The notes: generated from the letters alone by a model not told the origin. Shown: positions 47,873-57,082, numbered from the stretch's first letter. The stretch: DNA of 64,000 bases from Micromonospora sp. WMMD812 (GCF_027497215.1 NZ_CP114904.1:6540501-6604500), one strand, 5' to 3'. Translations and numbers: made by a program.

Positions 47873-49642
47873 CTAGCGGGCCGGCGCGGTGGCGGGCCGC
47901 TTCGGCGCGGGCAGCCGGGGCGTCGGGCCGGGGCTGACCTCCAGCTGGGCCCAGGCGCCGGCCCGGGTCTGCAGCTCGACCCGGCGGAGCAGGCCGGCGC
48001 GGTCCACCCAGTAGCGCACGCGGTTCCCGGCGGAGCGCAGCTCGACGACGTCCACCGTACGGCCGCCCAGCGTGTCCTCCCGCAGCCGTTGCACGGCGCC
48101 GGTCGGCGCCGTGCGGGCGGCGGTGAGCGCCGCGTCGACCAGCGCGGTCAGCTCGCCCGGCCCGGCCCGGCCGGCGCGCCAGGCGGCGCCCGCCGGTGGC
48201 GGCAACGGTGGCCGCTCCGGCTTCTCCGGGTCACCGGTGGCCGCGACCTCCGCCCGGGACCACCCGCCGGCGTCCCGGCGCAGCAGCGTCCGGCGCTCCG
48301 GTACGCCGAGGTCCGCCACCGCCAGGTACGCGCTGCGGCCGGTCCAGCTCAACCAGCCCGCGCCGCGCAGGTTCGTCTCCCGGCCGGCCGGCGCGGTGAG
48401 GGTCACCGTGGCCCCGCCGCGGGCGACGAGCCGCGCGCGGAGGCCGTCCAGCCGGGCCCGCTCGGCCGCGGTCAGCCCGCGGGGCAGCGGCTGCCGGCCG
48501 CCCAGGGCGTCGACCGGGCGCAGGGTCGGCCGGTCGGTCCGGTTCAGCGTCACGGTCACCGGCCCCGCGCCGGGCAGCCGGGCGGTCAGCCGGTGCAGCC
48601 GGGCGTCCTGGTCGACCCAGTACCGCGGCTGCTCGTCCGGGCCGCCGGTCGTCGGCGCGCCGGCGATGGTCGACGTGGGCAGGGGAGCCGCCAGGACGTC
48701 CACCGGACCGGCGGTCACGGTCTCCCGGGCCACCCAGCGGGCACCTTCGCGCAGCGCCGCGGCGGGTTCCGGGCGGTCGGCGGCGAGGCGGAAGAGCAGG
48801 TCGAGAACGGGCCGGAGGGTGCTGCCGGCGGGCAGGTCGTGCAGCCGCCAACGGTCTGCCGGGGGCACGAGCGGAGGCGGCGCGGCGGTGGGCACCGCCG
48901 TCGGGTCGGGGCGGATCAGCAGCACCGTGGGGGTGGCCTGAAGCAGACCGCGCTCGGCGCCCGCGCCGGGGCCGCCGACGTCGAGGTAGAGCAGCGGACG
49001 TGACCAGTCGACCCAGCCCACCAACTCGGTGCGGGCCCCGTCGGTGCCGACCGTCACGTGCAGCCCGGCGCGGAGGTCGCGGTAGTTGGTGACCCGCATC
49101 GCGGCCAGCCGTTCGCTCTCCGCCACTGTCAGCGGGCGCGGTCGGTCGGGCGGGTCGGGCGACCAGCTGAGCAGCCCGAGCACCAGCCCGCCGGCGGCGA
49201 GGGCCGCGACCAGGCCGAGCAGCGCCAGGAGGCCCCGCCGGCGGCGGGACACGACCTTCGGCAGGAGACCGGTGTCGTCCGGGCCGGCGGTGCCGGGCGG
49301 GTTGGCGCCGGTGGGCGGTGCCGTGTCGCCGCTGGGCGGCGGGGCGGCGTCGCCGGTGCGGGTGGTCGGGGATGTGGCCGCGGGACCCGGGCGGGCGGCC
49401 CGGGCGGAGGAGGTGTCCACGAGTTGTTGAACGGGCGGGAAGCGCCGGGGTGACGAGTAGGGGCGCTCGCGGCGGCCGGTCTGCGCCGTGGGCGCGACCA
49501 CCTCGGTGCGCACGCCGGGCACGCCGGGTGCTGCGACCACTGGTGCCGGGGGCGGGCCGGCCGTGATGACGGCCTGGCCACCGGCCCGGTCGGCCGCCGC
49601 GAGCGGCCTACACGGAGAGCGTAGTCCGGTGACATGTGCCAC
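47873..49642 (-). CDS. Membrane-anchored protein with two duplicated extracytoplasmic domains
   Basis: About 589 residues from GTG 49642; the start is uncertain (GTG near 49540 is an option). A Pro/Thr-rich cytoplasmic part leads to one membrane helix (GLLALLGLVAALAAGGLVLG) and an exported region. That region contains the same unit twice: RPLTVAESERLAAMRV...WVDWSRPLLYLDV and PRGLTAAERARLDGLRA...WLSWTGRSAYLAV, each followed later by a YWVDQDARLHRL / YWVDRAGLLRRV strand. Such two-unit proteins resemble LppX/LolA-like binding folds. Unrecognised function. TATTTT lies six bases before the GTG, a leaderless layout. Divergent from uvrB. Confidence 0.7.
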   Translation of the reverse strand: MAHVTGLRSPCRPLAAADRAGGQAVITAGPPPAPVVAAPGVPGVRTEVVAPTAQTGRRERPYSSPRRFPPVQQLVDTSSARAARPGPAATSPTTRTGDAAPPPSGDTAPPTGANPPGTAGPDDTGLLPKVVSRRRRGLLALLGLVAALAAGGLVLGLLSWSPDPPDRPRPLTVAESERLAAMRVTNYRDLRAGLHVTVGTDGARTELVGWVDWSRPLLYLDVGGPGAGAERGLLQATPTVLLIRPDPTAVPTAAPPPLVPPADRWRLHDLPAGSTLRPVLDLLFRLAADRPEPAAALREGARWVARETVTAGPVDVLAAPLPTSTIAGAPTTGGPDEQPRYWVDQDARLHRLTARLPGAGPVTVTLNRTDRPTLRPVDALGGRQPLPRGLTAAERARLDGLRARLVARGGATVTLTAPAGRETNLRGAGWLSWTGRSAYLAVADLGVPERRTLLRRDAGGWSRAEVAATGDPEKPERPPLPPPAGAAWRAGRAGPGELTALVDAALTAARTAPTGAVQRLREDTLGGRTVDVVELRSAGNRVRYWVDRAGLLRRVELQTRAGAWAQLEVSPGPTPRLPAPKRPATAPAR

Positions 49643-49663
49643 ACAATGAAAATATCGAAGCCG

Positions 49664-49682
49664 GTCACGTACCTGCCGTGAC
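49664..49682. promoter_or_regulatory. Dyad GTCACG-N7-CGTGAC in uvrB divergent promoter
   Basis: Perfect 6-bp arms separated by seven bases, located between the membrane-protein gene and uvrB, 39 bases before the uvrB start. It does not match the actinobacterial LexA box, so the binding protein is unknown. Confidence 0.4.
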
Positions 49683-49720
49683 GGCCGATCGTGTCGGACC
49701 TCCGGCGTACCGTTGAGGTC

Positions 49721-51826
49721 ATGGCGCTCGACATTCCCCGGCTCGACGGCCGCTTTGAGGTCGTCAGTGAGTTCCAGCCCGCCGGTGACCAGCCGGCGGC
49801 CATCGACGACCTGGAGCGGCGGGTCCGGCGCGGCGACCGCAACACCGTGCTGCTCGGCGCGACCGGCACCGGCAAGAGCGCCACCACGGCGTGGCTCATC
49901 GAGCGGTTGCAGCGGCCGACGCTGGTGCTGGCACCCAACAAGACGCTCTGCGCGCAGCTGGCGAAGGAGTTCAGCGAGCTGCTGCCGCACAACGCCGTCG
50001 AATACTTCGTCTCCTACTACGACTACTACCAGCCCGAGGCCTACATCCCGCAGACCGACACCTACATCGAGAAGGACTCCTCGATCAACGAGGAGGTGGA
50101 GCGGTTGCGGCACTCGGCGACCATGTCGCTGCTCACCCGGCGCGACGTGATCGTGGTGGCCACCGTGTCGGCCATCTACGGGCTGGGCACCCCGGAGGAA
50201 TACCTCGACCGCGCGGTCCGGGTCGCCGTCGGGCAGGAGGTCGACCGCGACCAGCTGCTGCGCCGGCTGGTCGACATCCAGTACACCCGTAACGACATGG
50301 CGTTCAACCGCGGGACGTTCCGGGTCCGCGGCGACACGCTGGAGATCATCCCGGCGTACGAGGAGCTCGCGGTCCGGATCGAGCTGTTCGGCGACGAGGT
50401 GGAGAAGCTCTACTACCTCAACCCGCTCACCGGTGATGTGGTCCGCGAGGTGGACCACTTGCTGATCTTCCCGGCCACGCACTACGCGGCCGGCCCGCAG
50501 CGGATGGAGCGGGCGATCCGCGACATCGAGACCGAGCTGGGCGAGCGGCTGGCCGAGCTGGAGCAGCAGGGCAAGCTGCTGGAGGCGCAGCGGCTGCGGA
50601 TGCGCACCACCTACGACATCGAGATGATGCGCCAGGTGGGCTTCTGCTCCGGCATCGAGAACTACTCGATGCACATCGACGGGCGGCTGCCCGGCAGCCC
50701 GCCGCACTGCCTGCTGGACTACTTCCCCGACGACTTCCTCACGGTGGTCGACGAGTCGCACGTGACCATCCCGCAGATCGGCGGCATGTACGAGGGCGAC
50801 GCGTCGCGCAAGCGGATGCTCATCGACCACGGGTTCCGGCTGCCCAGCGCAGCCGACAACCGGCCGCTGCGGTTCGACGAGTTCCTCGAGCGAGTCGGCC
50901 AGATGGTCTTCCTGTCCGCCACCCCCGGCCCGTGGGAGCAGGAGCAGGCGCAGGGCGAGTTCGTCGAGCAGGTAATCCGCCCGACGGGCCTGATCGATCC
51001 CGAGGTCATCGTCAAGCCGACCAAGGGCCAGATCGACGACCTGATGCACGAGATCAAGCTTCGCACCGAGCGGGACGAGCGGGTGCTGGTCACCACGCTG
51101 ACCAAGAAGATGGCCGAGGACCTGTCGGACTACCTGCTCGAGAACGGCATCCGGGTGCGCTACCTGCACTCCGAGGTCGACACGCTGCGCCGGGTCGAGC
51201 TGCTGCGCGAGCTGCGCAAGGGCGAGTACGACGTGCTGGTCGGCATCAACCTGCTGCGGGAGGGCCTCGACCTGCCCGAGGTGTCGCTGGTGGCGATCCT
51301 CGACGCCGACAAGGAGGGCTTCCTCCGCAGCGGCCGCTCGCTGATCCAGACCATCGGTCGGGCCGCCCGGAACGTCTCCGGCCAGGTGCACATGTACGCC
51401 GACAAGATCACGCCGTCGATGGCGGACGCGATCGAGGAGACCAACCGGCGGCGGGCCAAGCAGATCGCGCACAACGAGGCGCACGGGATCAGCCCCGAGC
51501 CGCTGCGGAAGAAGATCCACGACATCCTGGACGACATCTACCGGGAGGCGGAGGACACCGACACCCGGGTCGGTGGCGCGGTGCGCCAGCTGTCCCGGGG
51601 CAAGGCGCCGGTCAAGGAGACCCGCAGCCGGGGGCGGGCCGCCACCGGCGGCACCTCCCGCGAGGGGATGGCCCGCGCCGACCTGGCGCAGCTCATCCAG
51701 GAGCTCAACGAGCAGATGCTGGCGGCCGCGCGGGAGCTGCAGTTCGAGCTGGCCGCCCGGATCCGGGACGAGGTCGCCGATCTCAAGAAGGAGCTGCGCG
51801 GCATGGACGCGGCCGGCGTGAAGTGA
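49721..51826 (+). CDS. uvrB: Excinuclease ABC subunit B
   Basis: 701 residues. DNA-damage loading helicase of nucleotide excision repair. Walker A GATGTGKS at 46-53, beta-hairpin [12 protein letters not shown] that clamps DNA, DEXX-like [11 protein letters not shown], helicase motifs [12 protein letters not shown] and QTIGRAARN, and the C-terminal UVR motif ([19 protein letters not shown]) that binds UvrC. ATG 49721 has TACCGT seven bases upstream and GAGG close by, so it may be leaderless. The stop overlaps the GTG of the AraC gene by four bases. Confidence 0.97.
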   Translation: MALDIPRLDGRFEVVSEFQPAGDQPAAIDDLERRVRRGDRNTVLLGATGTGKSATTAWLIERLQRPTLVLAPNKTLCAQLAKEFSELLPHNAVEYFVSYYDYYQPEAYIPQTDTYIEKDSSINEEVERLRHSATMSLLTRRDVIVVATVSAIYGLGTPEEYLDRAVRVAVGQEVDRDQLLRRLVDIQYTRNDMAFNRGTFRVRGDTLEIIPAYEELAVRIELFGDEVEKLYYLNPLTGDVVREVDHLLIFPATHYAAGPQRMERAIRDIETELGERLAELEQQGKLLEAQRLRMRTTYDIEMMRQVGFCSGIENYSMHIDGRLPGSPPHCLLDYFPDDFLTVVDESHVTIPQIGGMYEGDASRKRMLIDHGFRLPSAADNRPLRFDEFLERVGQMVFLSATPGPWEQEQAQGEFVEQVIRPTGLIDPEVIVKPTKGQIDDLMHEIKLRTERDERVLVTTLTKKMAEDLSDYLLENGIRVRYLHSEVDTLRRVELLRELRKGEYDVLVGINLLREGLDLPEVSLVAILDADKEGFLRSGRSLIQTIGRAARNVSGQVHMYADKITPSMADAIEETNRRRAKQIAHNEAHGISPEPLRKKIHDILDDIYREAEDTDTRVGGAVRQLSRGKAPVKETRSRGRAATGGTSREGMARADLAQLIQELNEQMLAAARELQFELAARIRDEVADLKKELRGMDAAGVK

Positions 51827-52786
51827 CCGCGACGGCGGACGGGCCGGTCGACGGGGTAATCCTCGGGCTGCCCTCGGCCGGGTTGCGTCCGTACGTCGAC
51901 CGGTACATCGGCTACCGCGAGCGCGCCGACATACCCCTGGGTGCGCCGCGAGGCGGCCGGCGCCTTCGTGGTGCTCATCCTCGGCTGGGGCGCTCCGCTC
52001 GACGTGGTCGACCCTCGCAGCGCGGAGCGGAGCGCGTACCGGGTGGACTCCTTCGTGGCCGGCACCTTCGACCGGTGGTGCCGCACCCGGACGGTCGGGG
52101 TCGGCGAGGGGGTCGAGCTGCTGCTGGCGCCGCTGGCCGCCCGCCGGGTCCTCGGCCTGCCGATGGGTGAACTGACCAACCGGGCGGTGGACGTGGCGTC
52201 GCTGCCCGGCGGATGGCTCGACCGGCTGCGGCGGCGGCTCGCCGAGGCGTCGGGCTGGCCGGAGCGGTTCGCCCTGCTGGACGCGGCGCTCGCCGCCCGG
52301 CTGGCCGGCTCGGCGCCGGTGGACCCGCGGATCGGGTGGGCGTGGCGGCGGCTGGTGGAGACCGGGGGCCGGGCCGGGATCGGGCTGCTCGCCGGCGAGC
52401 TGGGGTGGAGCCGGCGGCACCTGGCGGCCCGGTTCCGGCACGAGGTCGGGCTGACCCCGAAGACCGCCGCGCGGCTGCTGCGCTTCCAGCGCGCCTGCGC
52501 GGCGCTGACCCGCCCGACCGGCGGGGCGCCGGCCCACATCGCCGAGCGGGAGGTCGGCCTCCCCGCGCCGGCCGGCCCCGCGGAAGGGGAGGGCGGCCTG
52601 ACCGCGCCCGCTGGCCCCGCGGAGCGGCAGGGCGGCCTCCTCGCGCCGGCCGGCGGCTGGGCGGAGGTGGCGGCGCGCTGCGGCTACTACGACCAGTCGC
52701 ACCTGATCCGGGACTTCCGGGAGTTCGCCGGCGACACCCCGGCCGCCCTGCTCGCCGCGAGGTCACCGGCCGTCGCGCCGGGCTGA
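51823..52786 (+). pseudogene. AraC family regulator with single-base frameshift
   Basis: The N-terminal part reads from GTG 51823 in one frame: DGVILGLPSAGLRPYVDRYIGYRERADIPL, a typical AraC start. At about 51938-51941 (CCTGGGTGCG) the frame is lost; removing one G makes it continue directly into REAAGAFVVLILGWGAPLDV, which runs open to 52786 in the +1 frame. The C-terminal HTH domain is intact (GLLAGELGWSRRHLAARFRHEVGLTPK ... VAARCGYYDQSHLIRDFREFAG), but about 45 Gly/Ala/Pro-rich residues (LPAPAGPAEGEGGLTAPAG type repeats) interrupt it between the two helix-turn-helix units. Either a real frameshift, or a sequencing error. It overlaps the uvrB stop by four bases. Confidence 0.75.
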
Positions 52787-52836
52787 GGTCACATTCGTCC
52801 AATCCCGAGCAGCCGGCCCGGCGGGATACTCGGCGC

Positions 52837-53205
52837 ATGCGAACCGTGTATCCCGTCTTCCGTTATCCCGACCCGCGCGCCGCCGTCGACTGGCTCTGCG
52901 ACGCCTTCGGCTTCCGGGTCCACGCCCTCCACGAAACGCCGGACGGCGCCGTGGCCCACGCCGAGCTCGTCCTGGAGACCGGCATGATCATGCTCGGCGG
53001 GCGGTCGGACCCGAAACCGAGGCCCGCCGAGGACGACTGGGCGGTCTACGTCACGGTCGACGACGTCGACGCGCACTGCGCCCGGGCCCGGGCCGCCGGC
53101 GCCGAGGTCACCCGGGAGCCGTTCGACACCGACTACGGCTCCCGCGACTACGCCGCCCGTGACCTGGCCGGAAACGTGTGGACCTTCGGCACCTACCGGC
53201 CCTGA
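52837..53205 (+). CDS. VOC superfamily (glyoxalase-like) protein
   Basis: 122 residues, one VOC domain with two beta-alpha-beta-beta-beta modules: VYPVFRYPDPRAAVDWLCDAFGFRV, AHAELVLETGMIMLGG, AVYVTVDDVDAHCARARAAGAEV and DYAARDLAGNVWTFGTY. Metal ligands cannot be assigned confidently. Probably a bleomycin-resistance/glyoxalase relative of unknown substrate. GATACT ends six bases before ATG 52837 and there is no ribosome-binding site: leaderless layout. Confidence 0.87.
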   Translation: MRTVYPVFRYPDPRAAVDWLCDAFGFRVHALHETPDGAVAHAELVLETGMIMLGGRSDPKPRPAEDDWAVYVTVDDVDAHCARARAAGAEVTREPFDTDYGSRDYAARDLAGNVWTFGTYRP

Positions 53206-53308
53206 CCGCAGGACCTCCACGTCGGCGATCGGCCGGACCTCCGCCACGCCGCGCCGCGCTCCCGGCGTAGCACCGCACTTCCGGGCGCCGCGCTGTCGGC
53301 CTACGCCA

Positions 53309-53433
53309 CGCTCCCGGCGTCGCGCCGCGCTCCCGGCGTCGCGCCGCGCTCCCGGCGTCGCGCCGCGCTCCCGGCGTCGCGCCGCACTCACGGGCGCCGC
53401 GCCGCACTCACGGGCGTCGCGCCGCACTCCCGG
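53309..53433. repeat. 19-bp GC-rich minisatellite
   Basis: Unit CGTCGCGCCGCGCTCCCGG repeats about three times exactly and three or four times with changes (CACTCACGGG variants) between 53309 and 53433. It fills most of the gap between the VOC gene and the XRE gene, where I see no coding sequence. The repeat reads open in several frames, which explains the Arg/Gly/Ala-rich spurious ORFs there. Confidence 0.85.
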
Positions 53434-53577
53434 CACGAGCGCCCCGCGACCTGCGCGTCCGACCGCGACGGCCGGGTTCGGTCGGCAACGCGACAAGCCG
53501 TCTCGGTTGCGTTGAGCGAGCGAGGTATTGCCGTGCGTGACGGTCCTGCGTACGCTCCCTCGATGGGGAGGCCGGGA

Positions 53578-54435
53578 ATGCCGTTGCCAACGAGTCCTGT
53601 CATTCGCCGCGTGCGGCTCGGCGCCGAGCTGCGCCAGCTGCGCCGACGCGAGGGGTTGACCCTGGAGCAGGTCTGCGACCGGCTGGGGTGGGCCTCCACG
53701 TCCAAGCTGTCCCGTATCGAGCTGGGCCAGAGCCGTCCGGACCTGGCCGACGTGCTCGACCTGCTGGACGTCTACCAGGTGCCGGGGCCGACGCGGGACG
53801 CGCTCATCGTCATCGCCCGCGACGCCGCCACCAGTCGGGGCTGGTGGAAGGCGCTGGGCGAGATGGGGGAGCGGCAACGCACCTACGCCGAGTTGGAGGC
53901 CGGCGCGGCGCGCATCGTCGAGTACCAACCGTTCCTGGTGCCGGGGTTGTTGCAGACCCCGGCGTACGCCCGGCTGCGGGTCACCGCCGCCGCGCTGTTC
54001 GATCCGGAGATCGACGTGGACGCCGAGGTGCGTGCCCGGACCGTGCGGCAGGAGGTGTTGCGGCGGGCCGACCCGCCCCGGTACACGGCGCTGCTGACCG
54101 CGACCGCCTGCGACCCGGGGGAGACCCCGGCCGAGGTCTGGCGGGAGCAGGTGCGGCACCTGATCACGATGACCGGGCTCCGGAACGTGACCCTGCGACT
54201 GCTGCCCGGGGCGGGGGCGCACGGCGGCCTTCAGCCGCTCACCCCGTACTCCTGCTACGCCTTTCCCGACCCGGCGGACCCGCGCACGGTGATGTTGGAG
54301 GCGCTCACCACCGACGTGCGGCTGGCCACCGTGCTCGACGTGGAGCGGTATGAGCGCGTCACCGAGGCCCTGCTCAGCGCCGCGCTGTCGGCGGAGGAGA
54401 CGGTGACGGCGCTGGCCGGCCGCATCGGCGACTGA
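53578..54435 (+). CDS. XRE regulator with DUF5753 domain
   Basis: 285 residues. N-terminal helix-turn-helix RRVRLGAELRQLRRREGLTLE then WASTSKLSRIELGQSRPD; the C-terminal domain of about 180 residues starts near WWKALGEMGERQRTYAELEA and has the EYQPFLVPGLLQTPAYAR signature of DUF5753. These regulators are typical of actinobacteria with large genomes; many pair with a small DUF397 protein, which is not present here. ATG 53578 has GGGGAGG six bases upstream; ATG 53563 (with TACGCT six bases before) is a leaderless alternative. Confidence 0.92.
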   Translation: MPLPTSPVIRRVRLGAELRQLRRREGLTLEQVCDRLGWASTSKLSRIELGQSRPDLADVLDLLDVYQVPGPTRDALIVIARDAATSRGWWKALGEMGERQRTYAELEAGAARIVEYQPFLVPGLLQTPAYARLRVTAAALFDPEIDVDAEVRARTVRQEVLRRADPPRYTALLTATACDPGETPAEVWREQVRHLITMTGLRNVTLRLLPGAGAHGGLQPLTPYSCYAFPDPADPRTVMLEALTTDVRLATVLDVERYERVTEALLSAALSAEETVTALAGRIGD

Positions 54436-54536
54436 CGCCGCCCGCGCGGCCACCAGGCCCGGCGCCCCCGAGCCCGCCGGGACCGGTGGTCCGCGCGTGC
54501 TTCCGGACCATAGGGGACGGGTACGACAGCGTCCGG

Positions 54537-54830
54537 TCAGGCCGGTACGTCCAGGAAGTGTTCGACCACCGGCGGGTTGGCGAAGTGCGGCCCGATCAGC
54601 GCCCGCCACCGGTCGAACCGCTCGGTGGCCCGGAAGTTGGCGGTGTGCGCCTCGACCGAGTCCCACTCGACCAGCAGCACGAACCGGCTGGGCGACTCGA
54701 TGCCACGGGTCATCCGCACCGACCGGCAGCCGGGTGTGCCGGCCAGCACCGGATGCCCCTCGGCGTACGCGGCGGCGAACGCGTCCTCGTGTCCGGGCAG
54801 TACGTCGATCAGCGCGACCTCGAGCACCAT
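54537..54830 (-). CDS. Antibiotic biosynthesis monooxygenase (ABM) domain protein
   Basis: 97 residues, dimeric ferredoxin-like ABM fold: VLEVALIDVLPGHEDAFAAA, RSVRMTRGIESPSRFVLLVEWD and the C-terminal PPVVEHFLDV strand. ABM proteins range from quinol monooxygenases to haem-degrading enzymes; the residues here do not tell. ATG 54830. It is convergent with the XRE gene and divergent from the NAD-salvage fusion. Confidence 0.85.
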   Translation of the reverse strand: MVLEVALIDVLPGHEDAFAAAYAEGHPVLAGTPGCRSVRMTRGIESPSRFVLLVEWDSVEAHTANFRATERFDRWRALIGPHFANPPVVEHFLDVPA

Positions 54831-54926
54831 GCCGGAAGCCTCCCACGCCGCCCGTGCGCGGCGGTCGGGTGGGGTCTATCGCCCTGCCCCCGTCGGCCCT
54901 AGGGTGGGCGCGCGGAGGGAGTGGGG

Positions 54927-56732
54927 ATGATCGACTGGCTCACCGGAACGGCGTTCACCGTGGCCGGCATCGGCACCACCTGGGCGGAGCTGCTCGGCTT
55001 CGCCACCGGCGTGGTCAACGTCTGGCTGGTGGCCCGGCAGCGGATCGCGAACTGGCCGGTCGGCATCGCCAACGTGCTGCTGCTCATGCTGCTGTTCTGG
55101 ACCGCCGGCCTGTACGCCGACGCCGGGCTCCAGGTCGTCTACGTCGGACTCGGCCTGTACGGCTGGTGGCACTGGCTCTTCGGCGGCGAGCGGAGGACCC
55201 GGCTCACGGTGAGCCGGACCGGCCGGCGGGAGTGGGTCGGGTTGGTCGTCGCCGGCGTGCTGCTCACCGGCGGGCTGTGGGCGCTGCTGGACCGGGCGAC
55301 CGACTCCACGGTCCCGCTGCCGGACGCGCTGACCACGGCGCTCTCCCTGCTCGCCACGTACGGGCAGACCCGCAAGCGGGTGGAGAGCTGGTGGCTGTGG
55401 ATCGCGGCCGACCTGGTCTACATCCCGCTCTACGCGTACAAGGGACTGCACCTGACCGCCGCCCTCTACCTCGTCTTCCTCGCCCTCTGCGTGGCCGGGC
55501 TGCGCGCATGGCGGGCCGATGCGCCGCCGCGCTCTGCCGACCGCCGTACCGCCCGGGCCGGCCCCGGTGACCGCGTGACCGGCCCGGCTCCGGCACCGCG
55601 GGATCGGGCCGATGACCGGGGAGCCGGCCAACTGCCGGCCGGCGGCACTCCGGCACCGCCCGAGTTCCGGCACGGCATGGTGGTGGGCAAGTTCTACCCG
55701 CCGCACGCCGGGCACCACGCGTTGATCGCGGCCGCGGCCGCCCGCTGCGCGGCCGTCACGGTGGTGGTGGCGCCGTCGCGGCGGGAGTCCATCCCGCTCG
55801 ACACCCGGCTCGGCTGGCTGCGGGAGGCGCACGCCGGCACGCCCTGGGTCCGGTTCGTCGGCCGCTACGACGACCACCCGGTGGACTACGCCGCCCCGGC
55901 AGTCTGGGACGCGCACTGCGCGGTGTTCCGCGAGGCCGTCGGCGACCGCCCGGTGGACGCCGTGTTCACCTCCGAGGCGTACGGCGAGGAGTTGGCCCGG
56001 CGCTTCCACGCCGTACCCGTGGCGGTGGATCCGGACCGGCGGACCGTGCCGGTCTCCGGCACCGCGGTCCGCGCGGACCCGGTGGCGCACTGGCGGTGGT
56101 TGGCCCCGCCGGTGCGGGCCTGGTTCGTGAGGCGGGTGGTGGTGGTCGGCGCGGAGTCCACCGGAACCACGACCATGGCCGCCGCGCTCGCCGCCCACTA
56201 CCGCACGACGTGGGTGCCGGAGTACGGCCGGGAGCTGACCGCCCGCAAGCTCGCCCGCCTGCGCGAGGAGCGGCCGACGGCGACCGTGTTCGACGTCACC
56301 TGGGACCGGGACGACTTCCGGGAGGTGGTCCGCGAGCAGCAGGCGGCCGAGGACGCCGCGGCCCGGTCCTCCGGCCCACTGTTGATCTGCGACACCGACG
56401 CCCGGGCCACCGCCGTCTGGGAGGAGCGCTACCTCGGCTCCGCCTCCGCGGCGGTCCGGGCGGCCGCCCGGTGGCCCGCGCTGTATCTGCTCACCGACCA
56501 TCGGGACGTGCCGTTCACCGACGACGGCCTGCGCGACGGCGCGCACCTGCGGGCCTGGATGACCGAGCGGTTCCGGGCCGAACTGGCCGGCTGCGGTGTG
56601 CCGGTGGTGGAGCTGACCGGGTCGTACGACGAGCGCTTGAACCGTGCGGTGGCGGCCTGCGACGCGCTGCTCGCCGCCGGCTGGGGGCTGGCCGACCCCC
56701 TGCTGCCGCCGGTCGACAACCCAGCCTCCTAG
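54927..56732 (+). CDS. PnuC-NadR fusion: NR uptake, NMN adenylyltransferase and NR kinase-like
   Basis: 601 residues joining three functions of nicotinamide riboside salvage. Residues 1-200 are a PnuC transporter (WAELLGFATGVVNVWLVARQ, LYGWWHWLFGG, LVYIPLYAYKGL, seven or so helices). After a Pro/Arg-rich linker, residues about 250-400 are an NMN adenylyltransferase with KFYPPHAGHHALI (HxGH at 260-263) and VSGTAVRADPVAHW. The last 200 residues are the NadR kinase domain, with P-loop VVGAESTGTTTM where the usual lysine is replaced by threonine, then TWVPEYGREL and LLICDTDARATAVWEERYLG. ATG 54927 follows GGAGG. The fusion channels substrate from membrane to NAD. Confidence 0.9.
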   Translation: MIDWLTGTAFTVAGIGTTWAELLGFATGVVNVWLVARQRIANWPVGIANVLLLMLLFWTAGLYADAGLQVVYVGLGLYGWWHWLFGGERRTRLTVSRTGRREWVGLVVAGVLLTGGLWALLDRATDSTVPLPDALTTALSLLATYGQTRKRVESWWLWIAADLVYIPLYAYKGLHLTAALYLVFLALCVAGLRAWRADAPPRSADRRTARAGPGDRVTGPAPAPRDRADDRGAGQLPAGGTPAPPEFRHGMVVGKFYPPHAGHHALIAAAAARCAAVTVVVAPSRRESIPLDTRLGWLREAHAGTPWVRFVGRYDDHPVDYAAPAVWDAHCAVFREAVGDRPVDAVFTSEAYGEELARRFHAVPVAVDPDRRTVPVSGTAVRADPVAHWRWLAPPVRAWFVRRVVVVGAESTGTTTMAAALAAHYRTTWVPEYGRELTARKLARLREERPTATVFDVTWDRDDFREVVREQQAAEDAAARSSGPLLICDTDARATAVWEERYLGSASAAVRAAARWPALYLLTDHRDVPFTDDGLRDGAHLRAWMTERFRAELAGCGVPVVELTGSYDERLNRAVAACDALLAAGWGLADPLLPPVDNPAS

Positions 56733-56875
56733 GATGCCGTAGCGGATGTGCGGCCGCCCGCGGGCCCGCAGACTGTCGGGGACCGGCGCTGAGGACGGCG
56801 CGGTATTCCCGCCCCGGGACGTGGCTGGCGCCACCGGTGCCCGGCGTGCGATCACGGGAGGCGGTGCGCGACAAT

Positions 56876-57001
56876 GGTGATCGAGGAGGGGAGTATTCCC
56901 CCGCGACGGAGTCGTCAGCACGGTCGACCACACCCGGTGGCGCGACCCGGCCCCGTCGGTCGTCGCTCTCGCGGCGACGGAAGAGACCTCCGACAGTCAC
57001 C
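56876..57001 (+). promoter_or_regulatory. Candidate yybP-ykoY manganese riboswitch upstream of TerC
   Basis: A closing stem GGTGA...GGAGG (from 56876) pairs with CCTCC...GTCACC (to 57001). Just inside the 5' arm is GGGGAGTA (56888-56895), and just inside the 3' arm AAGAGACCTC (56981-56990). This is the geometry of the yybP-ykoY aptamer (5' GGGGAGUA loop, 3' loop ending in GACC before the stem closes). The gene downstream is TerC, the usual target. The surrounding gap 56733-57082 contains nothing else I can name. Confidence 0.55.
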
Positions 57002-57082
57002 AGAGTGAGCGACAGCGGCACACCGGCCCGCACAGGGGCGTACGGTGTGCCCGTCGCCGCGTGTCTGCCGGAGGAATGAACG

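Noticed and set aside
49640..49720. LexA/SOS box at uvrB
   Set aside because: I see no GAAC-N4-GTTC type sequence; the only dyad is GTCACG-N7-CGTGAC, which differs.
49643..52702. Long N-terminal extension of the 47873-49642 gene to 52702
   Set aside because: This part lies antisense to uvrB and the AraC gene. Only the portion from about 49642 downward has membrane-protein features and gene-like context.
53220..53440. CRISPR-like array
   Set aside because: The repeats are directly adjacent 19-bp units without unique spacers, so this is a minisatellite.
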